A stretch of DNA of 64,000 nucleotides. It comes from Linnemannia hyalina. Taxonomy: Eukaryota > Mortierellomycota > Mortierellomycetes > Mortierellales > Mortierellaceae. The position numbers were made by a program, and so were the translations under genes. The stretch is taken from the NCBI GenBank assembly GCA_019671135.1, contig JAHRHY010000005.1, forward strand, positions 1,054,001 to 1,118,000. The letters run 5' to 3'. The notes below the pieces were generated by a model. The model saw only the letters and a program-made list of their open reading frames with translations. It was not told the DNA's origin and searched no databases. Of this stretch, positions 25,863 through 39,155 are shown piece by piece. The number at the start of each line of letters is the position of its first letter. Within the stretch, counting starts at the first letter, position 1.

Positions 25863-27552
25863 TGGTACTGTGGAGGGGAATGTGATTGATGAGAGATGGA
25901 TGCAAGGTTTGTTAGAGGGAAAAGGGAGAGATGAAAAGATGGAGGAAGGAGGGTTATGTGTAGTGCGAGTGGGTGTTTGTCTGTGTGGGGTGTGAGTGGG
26001 TGTGTGTATTGGTCTGTGAAGGAAGGAAAGTCGGACTTGGTCAGGTGGGGAGGGAGAAATGAGACAGTTTGTTGTCAGATAGAGGTCGGTCATTAAGAGA
26101 AAATGTGCATCGCCAAAAGGAGGGATGAAAAGAAAAATTCAGGCACCACCAACCAACAAACGATCAGCAGCGCAGACCAAATCAGCAACCTTCTTTGTTT
26201 CACTGGATCGCGAACTGATAGACATTCTCGCGCCATCTCGATGGATGGATCGATGGAGTAAAATGGTGCGCGGTGCGGTGCCCCTGCTCACCTCCTCCCT
26301 TTGAGCTCGCTGACCAATTGTCTGTCAACGGGGGTCCTTTTATTCTCTCATACCCGTGGTGTCTAAAAACATAAACCAATAGCATTGCAAACAAGTAAGC
26401 CAAACGCACAAACAAACAACGGCGCCGAGGAAAAATGAAGAGAAAGAAGGAAATGAAAACCATACTGTTATATGGTCGATCCTGTTCGTCCAAACCGCAT
26501 AGCATCGATGGCAAACCATTCTTATTTTAGACTCGAATGCTAATAAGTATATATTTGTGCAGTGAGATAAGAAGCTATGAAAGAAGGAGGAGTATGAAGG
26601 CGATGGTTACTAGAAAAGGGAAGAGGGGAGAAGGGAAAAGAAGAGAAGTGAGGTGGGTTGAAAAAGGGCGCAAAACGAGACAAGGTTCCATGCCCAAGCA
26701 TTTTGACCATGGGGGGTGTGTGGATGAGATATGGAATGGGAGCAAAAAAAATAAAAAAAAGTGTGCGGGTCCGTTTGAGTGAGCACTTTGTTTTTCTCTT
26801 TTTTATTTCGACCTGGGAGCCAATAGAGAGGGTATGGTTGTTGTTGTTGTCCAGGCCAGGCCATGTCCTGTTGCTTCGCTTTGCTTTGTCTGTGCCATTA
26901 CCCATCATAGCATACACATATATATATGCGTGCTTTTTCATTTCATTTTTTTCATTTTACCAACCCACCCATTGGACAGACCATAGCCTATTACATCTTT
27001 TTTTTTTACCTTTTTGTCCAACCTTAGCCCTTGTTTTTTACTCTTACTCTGTATCTCACTTTCATTGCGCTCTTTCCCTTCCCTCTAACTGTGTCCATCC
27101 TCCCTTTTTTCAATAGTCTCTTTTTTTTTTTTACTTATTTTCGTTACGTCCATCTCCAACCCTCTCTCTTTCTCTCTCATCTCATCTCATCTCGTTCTTT
27201 CCTTCTTTTTCACACAAACCTACTCGTACACTCCCACACTCTCTTCAACAGCTGAGTCCCCTTCTCTCTCTTTCTCCATTCTCCATCAGACTTAGCCCAC
27301 CTTGAGGACCATCACCATCACCCTTTTCCGTTGGTCATCCATCACCCTATTCCATCTCGACACTAGGTTTCCTCCCTTTTGTCGCTTATTTTCTTTCACT
27401 TTCGGCTTCATACTCCGGTTAAAATAAGAACAGAAAAAAAACAAGCACTCTCTCTCTTTCTTCCCTTCTCTCTCTTCCTTTCTCCCACACTCCAACTTCC
27501 ACTCTTCCTTCTTTCCTTTCTTCCACAGGTTCTTATCCATCTTACAGTAACC
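25863..27552. other. Divergent intergenic region, ING and PAK genes
   Basis: About 1.7 kb with no supported gene. The ING side is GA-rich on the + strand. From about 26940 the sequence is nearly pure pyrimidine up to the PAK start, consistent with a long leader. ORFs here are low complexity. Confidence 0.6.
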
Positions 27553-30500
27553 ATGTTGTCCGCTGACGACTCCAACCCACTCGCCAAATACAAGGAATTG
27601 ACACCCATACAACAACACCACAACCACAACGGTCACCACCATTCGCCTCAGGACAATGCACCGACTTCTGGTGTTCTGAAGCATGGTTTCATCTCTCTTA
27701 AAGAAGAAGGCCTCAAGGCCTTTATCTGGTCCAAGCGATACATGGCCTTGCGTGAGTTCAAGCTGAGCTTTCATCGTAACGAGGTGAGTAGATCGTATCT
27801 CTGCCAGTTGACCCTCTTTCTAAGTTGATGGCCGTTGTTGTTTATATCTTGTGAGATGTTGGGAAGTGGCCATGGGTTCACTTTGGGCGATTGAATGGTC
27901 ATGCAGCACAAGGAAGGAATTGAAGGAAGAGTCAAACTGGATAACGTCCATCTTGAGCGATCGATTGTTTTCTTTCTTTTTATTGTTTTGTTGTGTATGT
28001 ATGTGTGTGTGCATTGTTGGTTGCCCTGAATCGCCATGCTTATCCATTTGGCATCACCAACATCAACATCAACAATAAAAAAAATGCGCGGACCTTCCGT
28101 CTCACGTTTTTTTTGTTCAACAGAAGCATAAACATGACTAACATCCCCTTGTATCAAACCTTTTCTCTTCTTCATCTTCCCCCACCCAATGCTATTGGTA
28201 TAGTCAACTCCCCATGCAGTTGTCATTGTTCCCCTGGAGGACATCTCTGCAGTGTCCCGAACGGACTTGAAAACCTATTGCTTCGAGCTCATCACCAAAG
28301 ACCGCAGCTTCTTTATCTCCTGCAAGAACGAAGAGGAGCTCTATTCGTGGATGCATGAGATTTACTCACGATCACCCCTGCTCGGTGTCTCGAGCCCAAC
28401 CGATTTCGTCCACAAGGTCCATGTCGGATTCGATCCCCACACCGGTGATTTCACTGTACGTCCCGCCCATCGCCTTTTGCGTTTGCGTTTGCTTTTGCTT
28501 GGTTTGCTGCTTCTTTGCGTTTGCTGTGTTCATGACATATAATATGCAGGCTGTTATTAGCATCTGACACTAATTCACACTCTCATTCTCTACCTCCTAC
28601 TCCTCCATCACCTCCTCTTATCTCCACCTTCTTCTCCTTGTTTGCACTGTTGTGTGTCTTCCTGATATTAATGCTACTCATGCTGGACAAAACAGGGATT
28701 GCCCGAGACGTGGACCAAACTGCTGACAGGATCGGCTATCACCAAAGAGGACTATGCCAACGACCCTCAAGCTGTTCTCGAGGTTCTAGGGTTCTACACA
28801 GATGAGACCAAGCGTAATGAGCAGGAGTTCGAGGGAGCCATTCCTGCCGATGCTGAGGGTGACCGTAGATACCTCCATCTGATCCCCAAGACAGGACCTC
28901 CTTCTCCTCCATCCTCTTCCTCGTCATCCTCTGCCAATCATCGCCCCGAACGTCCGCAGCGTCCTGACCGGCCAGAGGATAATTTGAGACCTCATATCCC
29001 AGAGCGCTCACAGAGCATTGACAACCTCCACGAGGTATGTGTCAGTTTGTTTGTGTTTTCTCTTTGTAGATGGTGGTGTGCGTGTTTAGGTGTCTCTTGT
29101 CGTTTGCCGTTTTTGTGGTTTTCCATTTTGCTGTTTATCGTCTCTGCCCGTGTGTGCATGTTTTGGATAAATTGCAACTATAAATGAAATTGGATGCGAC
29201 CCTGCCATGTGTCCAACAGACAGACAAACAGCCAGGATTAGCTAACGCCCAAACTTGCGCATTTTTCTTCTCTTTTTTTTTCTTTTTTTCTTTTTTTCTC
29301 GATAGAACAAGACAACTGTTCAGCGCCCAGCTTACACACCCCCTTCGCCAACTGTAAGTGTGGTTTTGCATTGCTAATAATGAACACGACGGAGGAAGAA
29401 AAAAAAGGAAGAGAGAGACACGGGACATGTTTGGAGAAAAAAGAAAGGACAAAAGAAAGGAAAACTATGAAAAGAAGAGACACTCTTGTTTCTTTTCTCT
29501 TCCTATTCCTACTTGTTCACCACAGCATGCGTGCTGAAAGAAAGGCTAACAGAAAACCACTCTCCGTGATCGCCTCCTTGAACCCAGTCTCCACATGGAC
29601 ACCACCAACATCAACAGTTGCCGAGTCTAACATCTGTCCATGACACCCATTCTTCAAAATCACTTCAACAGCCCTCGCCAGTGACTTCGCCATCTGAGCC
29701 TCGTCATCCGCTCCCAGGTCTTGGAGCTCATCATCATCACGATAATTATGACGATGGCGAGAGACCTATTCACGAGTACAACGGAGGGGTTGCGGATGCG
29801 GCGGCGGCGTTGAATGGACATGGAGCTGCCAAGGTTGCAGTCGAGCGTCGTATCTCGACCATGACTGAGGCCCAAGTGATGGAGAAGCTGAGGAGCGTCG
29901 TCTCTTGTGGAGATCCCAACACCTTGTACAGCAAAATCAAGAAAGTCGGTCAAGGGTAATTACTACAGCAATTTACACGGAGCCATGATATGTCAGCACT
30001 GGTGACATTCGGGAAACTGACAAAGACGCTGTTTTTTTTGTGTTCCCGTTATCTTAGTGCTTCAGGATCGGTGTATGTGGCTAAGCATCTTTCGACAAAC
30101 TCCAAGGTGGCGGTCAAGCAGATGGATCTTGCTCTTCAGCCCAAGAAGGAACTTGTCGTGAACGAGATTTTGATCATGAAGGAATCCAGCCATCCCAACA
30201 TTGTCAACTATCTGGATTCGTTCTTGGTCAGAGGACACGAGTTGTGGGTCGTCATGGAGTACATGGGAGGCGGAGCTCTGACAGATGTCATTGAGAACAA
30301 CAAGTTTACAGAGAGTCAGATCGCCGCCGTCTGTAACGAGGTAAGACTAGAAAGCTGGCAGGATACAAGGTGATACCAGCAGCGAGGAGTTTACCGAGGA
30401 GCAAGGATGGTCGGAGCAAGTGCTAACGTTACGCTTGTGCCTCTTGTTCATCCTGATTCGATAGACATGCAAGGGACTGCAACATCTTCACAGTCAAAAC

Positions 30501-31188
30501 ATCATCCATCGCGATATCAAATCGGATAACGTTCTCGTGGACGCGTACGGTCATGTCAAGATTAGTAAGTCAACTCTGGGAATTTACAGTGGAGCTCAAT
30601 TGCAGAAGGACATTCGCCGAGATCCAGAGTAGCAAAAAGATTAACATCATGGCACTGTAATCCTTCACGATAACCATAGCCGATTTCGGATTCTGTGCCA
30701 AGTTGACGGACCAAAAGAACAAGCGTGCAACACTGGTCGGAACATCATACTGGATGGCACCAGAGGTCGTCAAGCAGAAGCAATATGGCGCCAAGGTCGA
30801 TGTCTGGTCGCTGGGTATCATGGCGATTGAGATGATTGAACAGGAACCACCATACATGGACGAGGAGCCCCTGAAGGCGCTGTATCTGATTGCCACCAAC
30901 GGAACACCTACGCTGAAGAGCCCCGAAACACTCAGCTCTGAGCTCAAGAACTTCTTGGCGGTCTGTCTGTGTGTTGATGTGCGAAGCCGCGCCGCTTCCA
31001 AATCGCTGCTCGAGGTATGCCCTTTGTCTTTGTTTTTTTTTTACGCGTGTGGTTGCTATATGATAGTTTTGATGGCCAATATTGACGATGTCTTATTCTC
31101 TTTGTTGAATGACAAAAAATAGCACGACTTTCTCCGGAAGGCTGGACCTCCATCGTCGTTGCAGCAGCTCTTCAGCGGATCACATTAA
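27553..31188 (+). CDS. CLA4: Cla4-type p21-activated kinase (PH-CRIB-STE20 kinase)
   Basis: Nine exons: 27553..27783, 28204..28455, 28696..29034, 29306..29353, 29618..29955, 30058..30340, 30465..30564, 30680..31014 and 31123..31188, giving 663 residues. A PH domain (about residues 43-140; [40 protein letters not shown]) is followed directly by a CRIB motif (about 142-160; [15 protein letters not shown]), a Ser/Pro-rich linker and a kinase domain from about residue 393. Kinase motifs are [18 protein letters not shown] (ATP-binding Lys), [28 protein letters not shown] and DVWSLGI. PH plus CRIB is diagnostic of fungal Cla4 rather than Ste20. Activated by Cdc42/Rac at the membrane, such kinases control septins, budding and hyphal polarity. 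Some family members have a longer linker. Confidence 0.94.
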
Positions 31189-31595
31189 GTCATATTTGTA
31201 TTATTTGTATAGAGAATAAGAGAATAAAATTGAAAGAATCGGAGCTAACATATTGAAAACCTAAGAACTTTGCATGTATTCACCCACCGCTTACTCCTAT
31301 ATCCTTTGTGCATCGCCTGGCGAACGCGAGGCGGCTGCGGAAAGAAGAACACCGGGGAAGATGTTAGTGGTTTGGTGATATTGAGAGCTGAGCAAGTCAT
31401 GATGGCAGAGCCGAGGGTGTGGAGGGATCCTATTGAAAGGATCTGATCATTTTTAGCTGCAAAGCCACCAGCTGCACTCGCCCAACTCTATTTCACCAGT
31501 CATTTTCTCTTCTCTCCTCTACTTCATACTTGTTCTTAACAAACACACACGACACACACACATATATTACCTTCCTTGCACGATCAACTCACACC
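31189..31595. other. Intergenic region between PAK and Dbr1 genes
   Basis: About 410 bp. AATAAA at 31223-31228 is a likely poly(A) signal for the PAK gene. The second half is pyrimidine-rich, with ACACAC stretches just before the Dbr1 start. Confidence 0.5.
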
Positions 31596-33864
31596 ATGAT
31601 TGTAAGAACACATACACACCTGCGTCACCTCTCTCCCTCGACTCTCATTCCGCGGTAGACTTGGGAAACTCAACATGGACGAGCTGAACAACGCCTAACA
31701 TGACACTCGTTTTCACACTTTTGCATCTTACTGATCTCCTTGGTTGTTCTTTTCTACATTACCTTTTTTTTTCCTACTCCCTCTGCTCGGGTCAGGTCGC
31801 TATTGAAGGCTGCTGCCACGGCGAACTGGATGCTATCTACAGGACAATCGAAGAACGCGAGCGTTTGAACAACTACAAAGTCGACCTTTTGTTGATTTGT
31901 GGCGACGTTCAGGTATGTGAAGAGTTGCACCGCTCACGCGTATCTTGTCCTTCCCATCCTGTTTTCCTCGATTTTGTTGTGTCGATGACTAACGCTTTGT
32001 TTTGTACTGTTTTCTTACCTGCTGCTGGCGAACTTGCAGACGGTTCGAAATGAAGCGGATATCGATGCTATGAATGTGCCCCGGAGCTATCTTCGCCTGG
32101 GCACCTTCCACAAGTATTACTCCGGAGAAGTTCCAATCCCTGTACCGACCATCTTTATTGGTGGCAATCACGAGGCGAGCAACTACCTCTTCGAACTGTA
32201 AGTAACGTCGTTTCTTGAAATTACCATGAATGATGCCGATTTTCAAGTGCTGCATTGTATTGACCAAGGACTGTGTTTGCATTGTTTTCGATGATAGGTA
32301 CCACGGCGGATGGGCTGCTCCAGGATTCTACTTTCTCGGATACGGAGGCGTCATCAATGTTGGTGGCTTGAGGATCGGAGGCATGTCCGGCATCTACAAA
32401 CAATATGACTATGAGAAGGGACACTACGAGATGATACCCCTGGACGAACACCAGAAGAAGAGCATCTACCACATCCGCCACTACGATGTCTACAAGATGC
32501 TGCAGATCAAAGAGCCCATGGACATTTTTCTCTCACATGACTGGCCCCTCGGCATCGAACGCTACGGAAACACAGCAGAGCTGATCAGGAAGAAAAGTTT
32601 CTTCAGAGGAGAGGTAAACCTGAACTAATTGAAAATAGTTTTCCAATTATTTCCTTCAGGCAGCTGCTGCGAGTTGATGAGCGACTGAACTAAGCATATG
32701 CTCCATTGTATTTTAATCCTATAGATTCAGAGCAATACCCTTGGAAGCAAGGCGTTTGAGGGTGTTCTGGAGAAGCTAAGACCCAGATACTGGTTCTCGG
32801 CACACTTGCATGTGAAGTTTTTCGCAGAGATTTTCTGGGAGCATGGACAGACAGGAGCAGAGATGGTGACTGGACCATTACTTGAGGCGGCTATTGCTGC
32901 AAAGGAGGTGGCCAAGAACCCGGACGAGATTGAGATTGCCTTTGATGATGATGACGATGATGACGCCGACGAAGTTACAGGAGAGTTGGGAGCGGCAAGT
33001 TTGTTGACGGACACTACGGCGACCTCCTCTAGCGACTCGGACCCCGTTTTGAACCCGGACGAAATCAAATTTGACATGGACGATGAAGACGAAAGCGAGG
33101 ATAATGACGCGACTAAGGCGACCCCTGCAGTCAAGGAGTCAGTGACAACGGGAGCCGTGCCAAGCTCAGCGGCAGCAGTTGATGGCCTTTTGGTGCCACC
33201 CAAGGGAGGTGAGAGATCATATGAAAGCACAAAGTTCTTGGCTTTGGACAAATGTGAGGGAAAACGTCAGTTCCTCGAAATTCTTGAATTTCCCGAAGCC
33301 ACTGGACCTGTGGAGTTCTTTTATGACGAAGAGTGGTTGGCCATCGTCCGCACGTTGGCTGCATCATTTTCTATCAACCACAAGCAAAATAGGCCTATGG
33401 AGGACGCAGTTTTGGAGCAGTAAGCACTACATGTTTTCCAAAGCAGCCCGCTGAGATCTTGCCTTGTCTGACGCAATGGATGTCGTTTACTGATCGTCGC
33501 GTTGTATTTTTTGATCGCAAACTAATAGCACGTTGCAGTTGAACAGAGAATGGGTCAAGAAGAACATTACCCAGAAGCAAGGTTTGGTTATTCCAAACAA
33601 CTTCCAGCACACTTCTCCTACTCATGATCCTGTGCGTACAATGAACCGCCAAGAGAAATACGACAACTGTAAGTCATTTTTGGATTCCCTTCTTTTGTTT
33701 TTGTGGTCGTTCCTGATGGACATATTTCGCGTTTTTGGTTCATTGACACCTTCCTTTTATCTTCCTCGCACTTAGCGTTGCCATTCTTGAACCCCCAGAT
33801 GGAGGACTTCTGTGCCATGCTCCAAATCCCCAACCAGATCAACCCCCGCGGACGTCGCGTTTAA
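31596..33864 (+). CDS. DBR1: RNA lariat debranching enzyme
   Basis: Seven coding exons: 31596..31601, 31796..31912, 32040..32197, 32298..32613, 32725..33419, 33529..33668 and 33776..33864, giving 506 residues. Exon 1 contributes only ATG ATT. The joined start [17 protein letters not shown] matches Dbr1, and the metallophosphatase motifs [31 protein letters not shown] and SAHLHVKF are complete. The C-terminal DBR1 domain is present, with an acidic insertion (poly-Asp around 32945-32980). The enzyme hydrolyses the 2',5' branch of excised intron lariats in the nucleus and is needed for intron RNA turnover and intron-encoded small RNAs. The gene lies 237 bp upstream of an Sqs1-like gene on the same strand. 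Confidence 0.96.
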
Positions 33865-34101
33865 AATTGATGGGCCCTGACCAATTGCCTACAACTGAGA
33901 GACTGAATAGCTGCACAACTGGACTGACCGGACATCATGCTAACTCACCGCAAGGTCGGTCTTGCTTTGCCCAATTTGATCATGTGACGACTATGATGAA
34001 AAATAGAGAAATAAAAAAGAATTTCCAAACTAGTTTGTCGAATCTCTGCTTCTGCCCCTCTTTTCATTCATTCATACCTTTTCTGCATTCACTACAGCAT
34101 A

Positions 34102-37099
34102 ATGGCAAAACGAAATGGTCACCAAGGTGGCCGAGGAGGTCGAGGCGGAAATTCAGGAAGACAGCATTCACGGCATGATCGAGGACATGGACATAGGGCT
34201 GGAGGAGGTGGTCGAGGAAGAGGAGGCAGGGGTGGTGGCGGCGGTGGAGGTGGACGAGGAGGTTCTCGCAGCCCACACCGGCACTCTTACGATAGCCAGC
34301 CACAAGATGGATACATCTCACTTGATGTAGGAGGGCGAGCTGAGCGCCGGAGGACTCAAAGTAAGCGGCATTGGATTGCTCGCTGGAAAAAGAGTCATTC
34401 CTGTGAACGGTTTATATTAATTCTCGATTTCAACTTTGTTTACTTTTTTTTGTCATTAAATTAGAGCCGCAGCACCATCAAAAGGAGAGATCTGGAAAAG
34501 GAGAAGTTTACAGGCGGATACAAATGTCAAAGGACCCTCAGTGGGGACGGTCGGATCGCGGCGGCCGAGGCCGTTCGCAATCTGGATCTGGATCTGGATC
34601 TGGATCGAGAGGATCGGCGAGAGGAAGGGGAAGAGGACGAGGTAGGGGTCCGAATACCGTCATGTTCAACAGGGCGACTCAACTCACTAACCCGGATATC
34701 CCGGATATGGACTATGATGATGATGAGGATGAGGAGGATGAGCGTGGCGGAATGGATTATGATGTTGACGGTATGAGTAGCAGTGGAGACGAGGACGATG
34801 ACAGTAGTGACTACGATGAGGACGATGACGGTGAGATCGGCGATCCCGATGAGGGCCTTGACTCAGGTAGGTTCAGAGTTCGCCACTTTTTTGCTTGTCT
34901 TTACCTTTGATTGAAGTATTCTGCACTTTATACTGACCTGCCAATACTCTGACGTCATATCGACGGTAGACGAGATTGATGAATCAGAGGATCAATTCAT
35001 CATGCAGAGATTCGATTGGGAGGATGACCAGGATCCAGATCGGGAGCGCAAACTAGCGCGGGCTCGAAGGGCTGCTGAGGCTGCGGCGGCGGCGGCACGG
35101 GCAGCAGAGCCCTTCATACCTCCCGCTAGATGGGGAGGTACACTTGCTTACCAATCGGCAGCTCAGGGAGATGGCGATGAGAGTTCGGGAGATGAGTTCG
35201 AGGAGGCCAGGAGACTTGTACGGGAAACATTGGTATCCAAGACAACGAACGGCGTCAAAGATGCGGATCAAATCACTGAGAACAGTAGGATGAAGGCAGC
35301 AACATCATCAGCAACAGCAACGACAGTTGTTTTGAATGATAGGACGACTACTACTACGGCGACGACGGCGAGGTCGCAATCGGTTGATACGCATGTGTTC
35401 AAAAAGTCGAAGGTTGTGGTGGATCTGACTGAAGAAATCCAGGCCAAAATTGTGGAGCAGGTGGAAGAGCCCCAAATTATTGATCTGACAGCGGTGGAAG
35501 AAAGTACAGTTGTGACAGCAGCCATGGATGCGACAGCAGGCGTTGGCGCAGAGGCTGAGTCGGAGCCGGACTTACAGATGCTTTGGGTGATTGACACGGA
35601 GCCGAGTGCGATCGTGCCTGAGGAAGAGCCGCTACCCCAGATTCAGGAGACGTACATCAACTTACCACCAGAGCCCGAGTTCACCGGACGGCCAGCCAAG
35701 AAGTCGCATCGGTCGAAGCGGGGCGGTAAAAAGCTGCGCGAGGCGGATCAGGAACGCAAGCAGATCAAGGCGCTGAACGAGGCTGGTGATGGGCATATTG
35801 CGCTAGATGAAGTTGAGAGTGAAGTGGACGACGATATGCTGGCACTTGAGGACTACTTGCAGGTAGGAATTAAGTCCCATTCGGACATGATTTGAGAAGG
35901 AAGAGCTCGTTAATGGCATGGGCTGCTGATACTGACGCCTCCTTCCTTTCGTTTTGTATCTGGTTAGAATACCACGGACCCTGATAACCCTGATTACTTC
36001 GACTCGTTCCTTGGATCACTTACGTCGCTTCCTTCAGGATTCGGTCACTCGAGCGATATTCGCGGTGGTCTGGATGCGGACGACTCAGACTTTGAGGAGG
36101 ATGCCTCGGAGGACGATAGTCAGGACGATGAAGATTTTGATTTCACAGTAAAGTCATCAGAGAGACGACGGAAACGCAAGGCCGACGAGCTGTTGTCCGG
36201 CGCATTGGATACCACATTTGATTCCGACTGGCCTGCTGGTGCGCCTTATGGATACGACTTTTATGACCCTGAAGAGTTTGTGGGTAGGAATGGACGGCGG
36301 CCGAGAGGGGGTACTGCAGCAGTTGTTCCTTATGGCAACCACCTAGAAGCCCTCACATCCATCAATGAGTAAGTTGAAATTAATGCACTTTTGTCCAAGT
36401 CTGTTAAACTGAGATGTCAAGGAACTAACTTACCTTTCTTTGCTTCCTTTTGTAGTCATATCAAGGAGTTTGTCAATAACCGTTCCAAGGTCAGTCTCGA
36501 GCTCCCTCCGCTGGCCAAGGCTCTTCGTCGACGCGTTCATTTGTTGTGTGAGCAATACAACCTCCGTTCTCAGAGCGTCGGTTCAGGCAAGAACCGCTTC
36601 CCTGTCCTCCTCCGGACAGAAAAGACCAAGATGCCTCAGGCGCCCATCGATCTGCGCAAGTTTATGAACGCCGGTTTCGGACCTCGCGTGCAGGCCGAGT
36701 TTGACAACCGATGGGATCGTAAGAGAGGTGCTGGTGGCAACCACCGACGTGATGGAAAGAGAGGTGGTGGTCACGGCAATGATACCAACAAGGATCCGAG
36801 GGATTCGGCGCGTGCTGTCACTGGAAGTGTTGTTGGTGGCACTGCGTCGGAGATCTCCAAGGAGAACGTTGGGCATCGCATGCTCGCGAAGATGGGGTAA
36901 GCTGCCTTTTTTTGCTTTCTTTTGCTAGTTATATTTTCAGTATTTTTGATGCTTGAGATGATGACTGACACTTTGATACGTTTTTTCAAAACATGATAGA
37001 TGGTCGCCGGGCGTTGGATTAGGAGCCTCGGGAGATGGTATTACCAAGCCGATCGAAGCCGTTGTCCGAGCCAAGCGCCGTGGACTCGGTCATGAATAA
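34102..37099 (+). CDS. Sqs1-like R3H and G-patch protein
   Basis: Six exons: 34102..34360, 34465..34866, 34970..35862, 35968..36368, 36456..36896 and 37000..37099, giving 831 residues. The N-terminus is an RGG/Gly-rich region (residues 1-60), followed by acidic, disordered stretches. An R3H domain lies at about residues 652-715 (HIKEFVNNRSKVSLELPPL). A C-terminal G-patch (about 788-831; GHRMLAKMGWSPGVGLG with later IEAVVRAKRRGLG) is split by the last intron. The same order is found in yeast Sqs1/Pfa1, which binds and activates the DEAH helicase Prp43 in ribosome biogenesis and also affects splicing. RNA binding is predicted through R3H and RGG, and Prp43 binding through the G-patch. Family assignment is firm; the cellular role is by analogy. 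Confidence 0.88.
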
Positions 37100-37315
37100 A
37101 GAGACTTCCCCATCCGTATCCTATCCTTTCCTATTTTTCCTTCGGGTTCACTGATACCATGCATGGAATCATTTACAAAGGGATCTATAGATACTGTGTA
37201 CAATACATTCGTCCTTTTATTCACATCTCTATCAAAATGTATTTTTGTTGTTGTAGGAGTGAATCAATGCGATGGCGTGTTCGATAATAGAACGCCGCGT
37301 ATGTGCGTGTACGTT
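37100..37315. other. Short convergent spacer
   Basis: About 215 bp between the Sqs1-like gene and maleylacetoacetate isomerase; no features recognised beyond AT-rich 3' flanks. Confidence 0.4.
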
Positions 37316-38716
37316 TTAGCGCAACTCAGGAGGGCAGTCAGGCTGCTTCGTGGGGTGAGCTGCCTGGAAAGCAGGAACGGTTTCGAGTTCGTTGTTGATC
37401 CTGGACATGATCGGGTACGCGCTCATGTCAACCGCGAAGCTAGTTTAGTCAATCAAAGGAGTAAGAAAGGCGGAGTTATGAATATTTGCCTCAGGGGGTA
37501 ATCAACGTTTGACACAAGTTTGGTTTGAGAAATAGTTTACCGAACACCGTTGTAGAATTGAGGGACGAGTACGAGGTCTGCCATGGTGATCGAGTCGCCG
37601 TAGGAGTACTTTCCTGCAGTCTTCTCCAACAACTTCTCAAACGCTACTCAGAAAGAAGGTAGAAAAGGAATATGATTGTTTAGCTGCATGAATTACAAAG
37701 GGGCAAGGAGGAGAATGTTATTCATGCGGGCTTTTTTTCCTTAGGGAGGGGGATCGTTCTTTTTTGTCGTTCGTACCTGTGAAGCCTTCTTTGAGGAAGT
37801 GAGAAATCCAGTCGGCTTCCTTGTCCTTGCCGATGTACTTGAGAACGCGCATCTGGCAGACGGGTTGGATGTCCATCGCGATTGCTTCGACTAACGCTCG
37901 GACCTAGTTTCAGTAGCATGATGGATGATGAGAAAGAGCGTTAATGATATGATGGTGGCAATGCAGACTAGTCATATCGAGTCATTTGTTGTTTTTTGGG
38001 GCTATCTTTTACTCACCACTGCGCGGCCGGTGGCGTCCTTGGGCAGGAGTGGGAAATCTACTCACCCCCGCGCGAGAAGAGTCGAAAAAAGAGATGAATG
38101 CAAAGTTAAAGATGGTGGCAAAAAAAAACGACAAGCGCCGGCTTGATTGTGAGCTGTTTGTTTGTTGTGAGCCGCCGCCGTCACCGCCACCGCCGCGTCA
38201 TTGTAAGTTCACTTTCGATTTTTGCGTTTGTTGGTGTGTGTTGTTACGAGTTCCTTTTTGTTTGTTTCTTTACCAGGTCGCGTCTCGTCGAGGTACTCGA
38301 GGATGGCAACGGACTCGACAAGTGCTGGGCCTTGAGAGTTGGCTTCGAGGAATGCTGGGACTGCTCCGAAGGGTTGGATGGTCTTGTACTCTGCCGTTTT
38401 CTTTGTACGCATTTTCGTACAGAGGTGTGAGAAAGAAATAAAAGAGGTTTTGGTCAGAAGAAATCCAGGAAGGATTTTAGTGATAGAGTGGGCGAAGCCT
38501 TTTTGAACTGATGGTGATCATTCGAGCTCTTGAGAAAGAGAAAGAGGGTCTTGGTGGGAAGCAGCGTAAGCTTACATTCTCTTCGGTGAGAATGTTAATG
38601 GGTCTGGTCTCGAAGGGGATGTTCTTGAGGTGCAGACCGAGCCTGACTCGCCAGGCACAGGACGAGCGGAAGAAGGAGTAGAGGATTGGTTGCGGGGAGG
38701 GTGGATGGGGGTTCAT
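37316..38716 (-). CDS. Maleylacetoacetate isomerase (zeta-class glutathione transferase)
   Basis: Six exons on the minus strand: 38576..38716, 38274..38400, 38017..38057, 37777..37903, 37541..37643 and 37316..37439, giving 220 residues, the usual family length. The zeta-class signature [15 protein letters not shown] (catalytic Ser-Ser-Cys) is at the N-terminus. It is followed by the GSH-binding loop FGAVPAF and [13 protein letters not shown]. The helical domain shows [20 protein letters not shown], and the C-terminus ends PDCPPELR. It isomerises maleylacetoacetate to fumarylacetoacetate in tyrosine and phenylalanine breakdown. The acceptor of exon 2 (after 38401) is weak (ACAAAG); a second possible acceptor ten bases downstream would drop three residues plus one. 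The ATG begins MNPHPPSP, a short Pro-rich extension before the thioredoxin fold. Confidence 0.9.
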
Positions 38717-39155
38717 TTTCGTTGTTTTGGAGTAACGGAGGAAAAGGGGAAGAGGTTGCGAAAGGAAAAAGAAAGGAGCGAGAGCGAGTGTGGGAGGGTG
38801 TACAGGGTGTGCAGGGTGTGTTGTGTAAGAGAGAAAGAAGATGGGTGGGAAGTGACCACGAATAAAGAGAGCAACGATTGCCTGCCACAGGCGCCAGCCC
38901 AGGGCAAACAAAGTGAGCAACAGACCAACCAAACAAAGCAAAGCAACGCAACAAATCCAAAACGGGGACAAGGCCAACCTTACTTCGCTTTCTGTTTTCC
39001 ATTTCTGTCGGTTTCCACTCCCTTCTCTGCACTTTTCTTCATCTTTGGATCATCTCCATCCCTCCATTCCTTCCTCCTCTTTTTCTCTCTCCCCCCTCCT
39101 TCTCTCCCACCTTTTCTCTCTTTCACACCCCTCGACCCGACAATCAGTTTTTGCA
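38717..39155. other. Divergent promoter region, isomerase and metacaspase
   Basis: About 440 bp shared by two divergent genes. The left half is GA-rich and the right half CT-rich on the + strand, so each transcript would have a pyrimidine-rich leader. No distinct site recognised. Confidence 0.5.
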
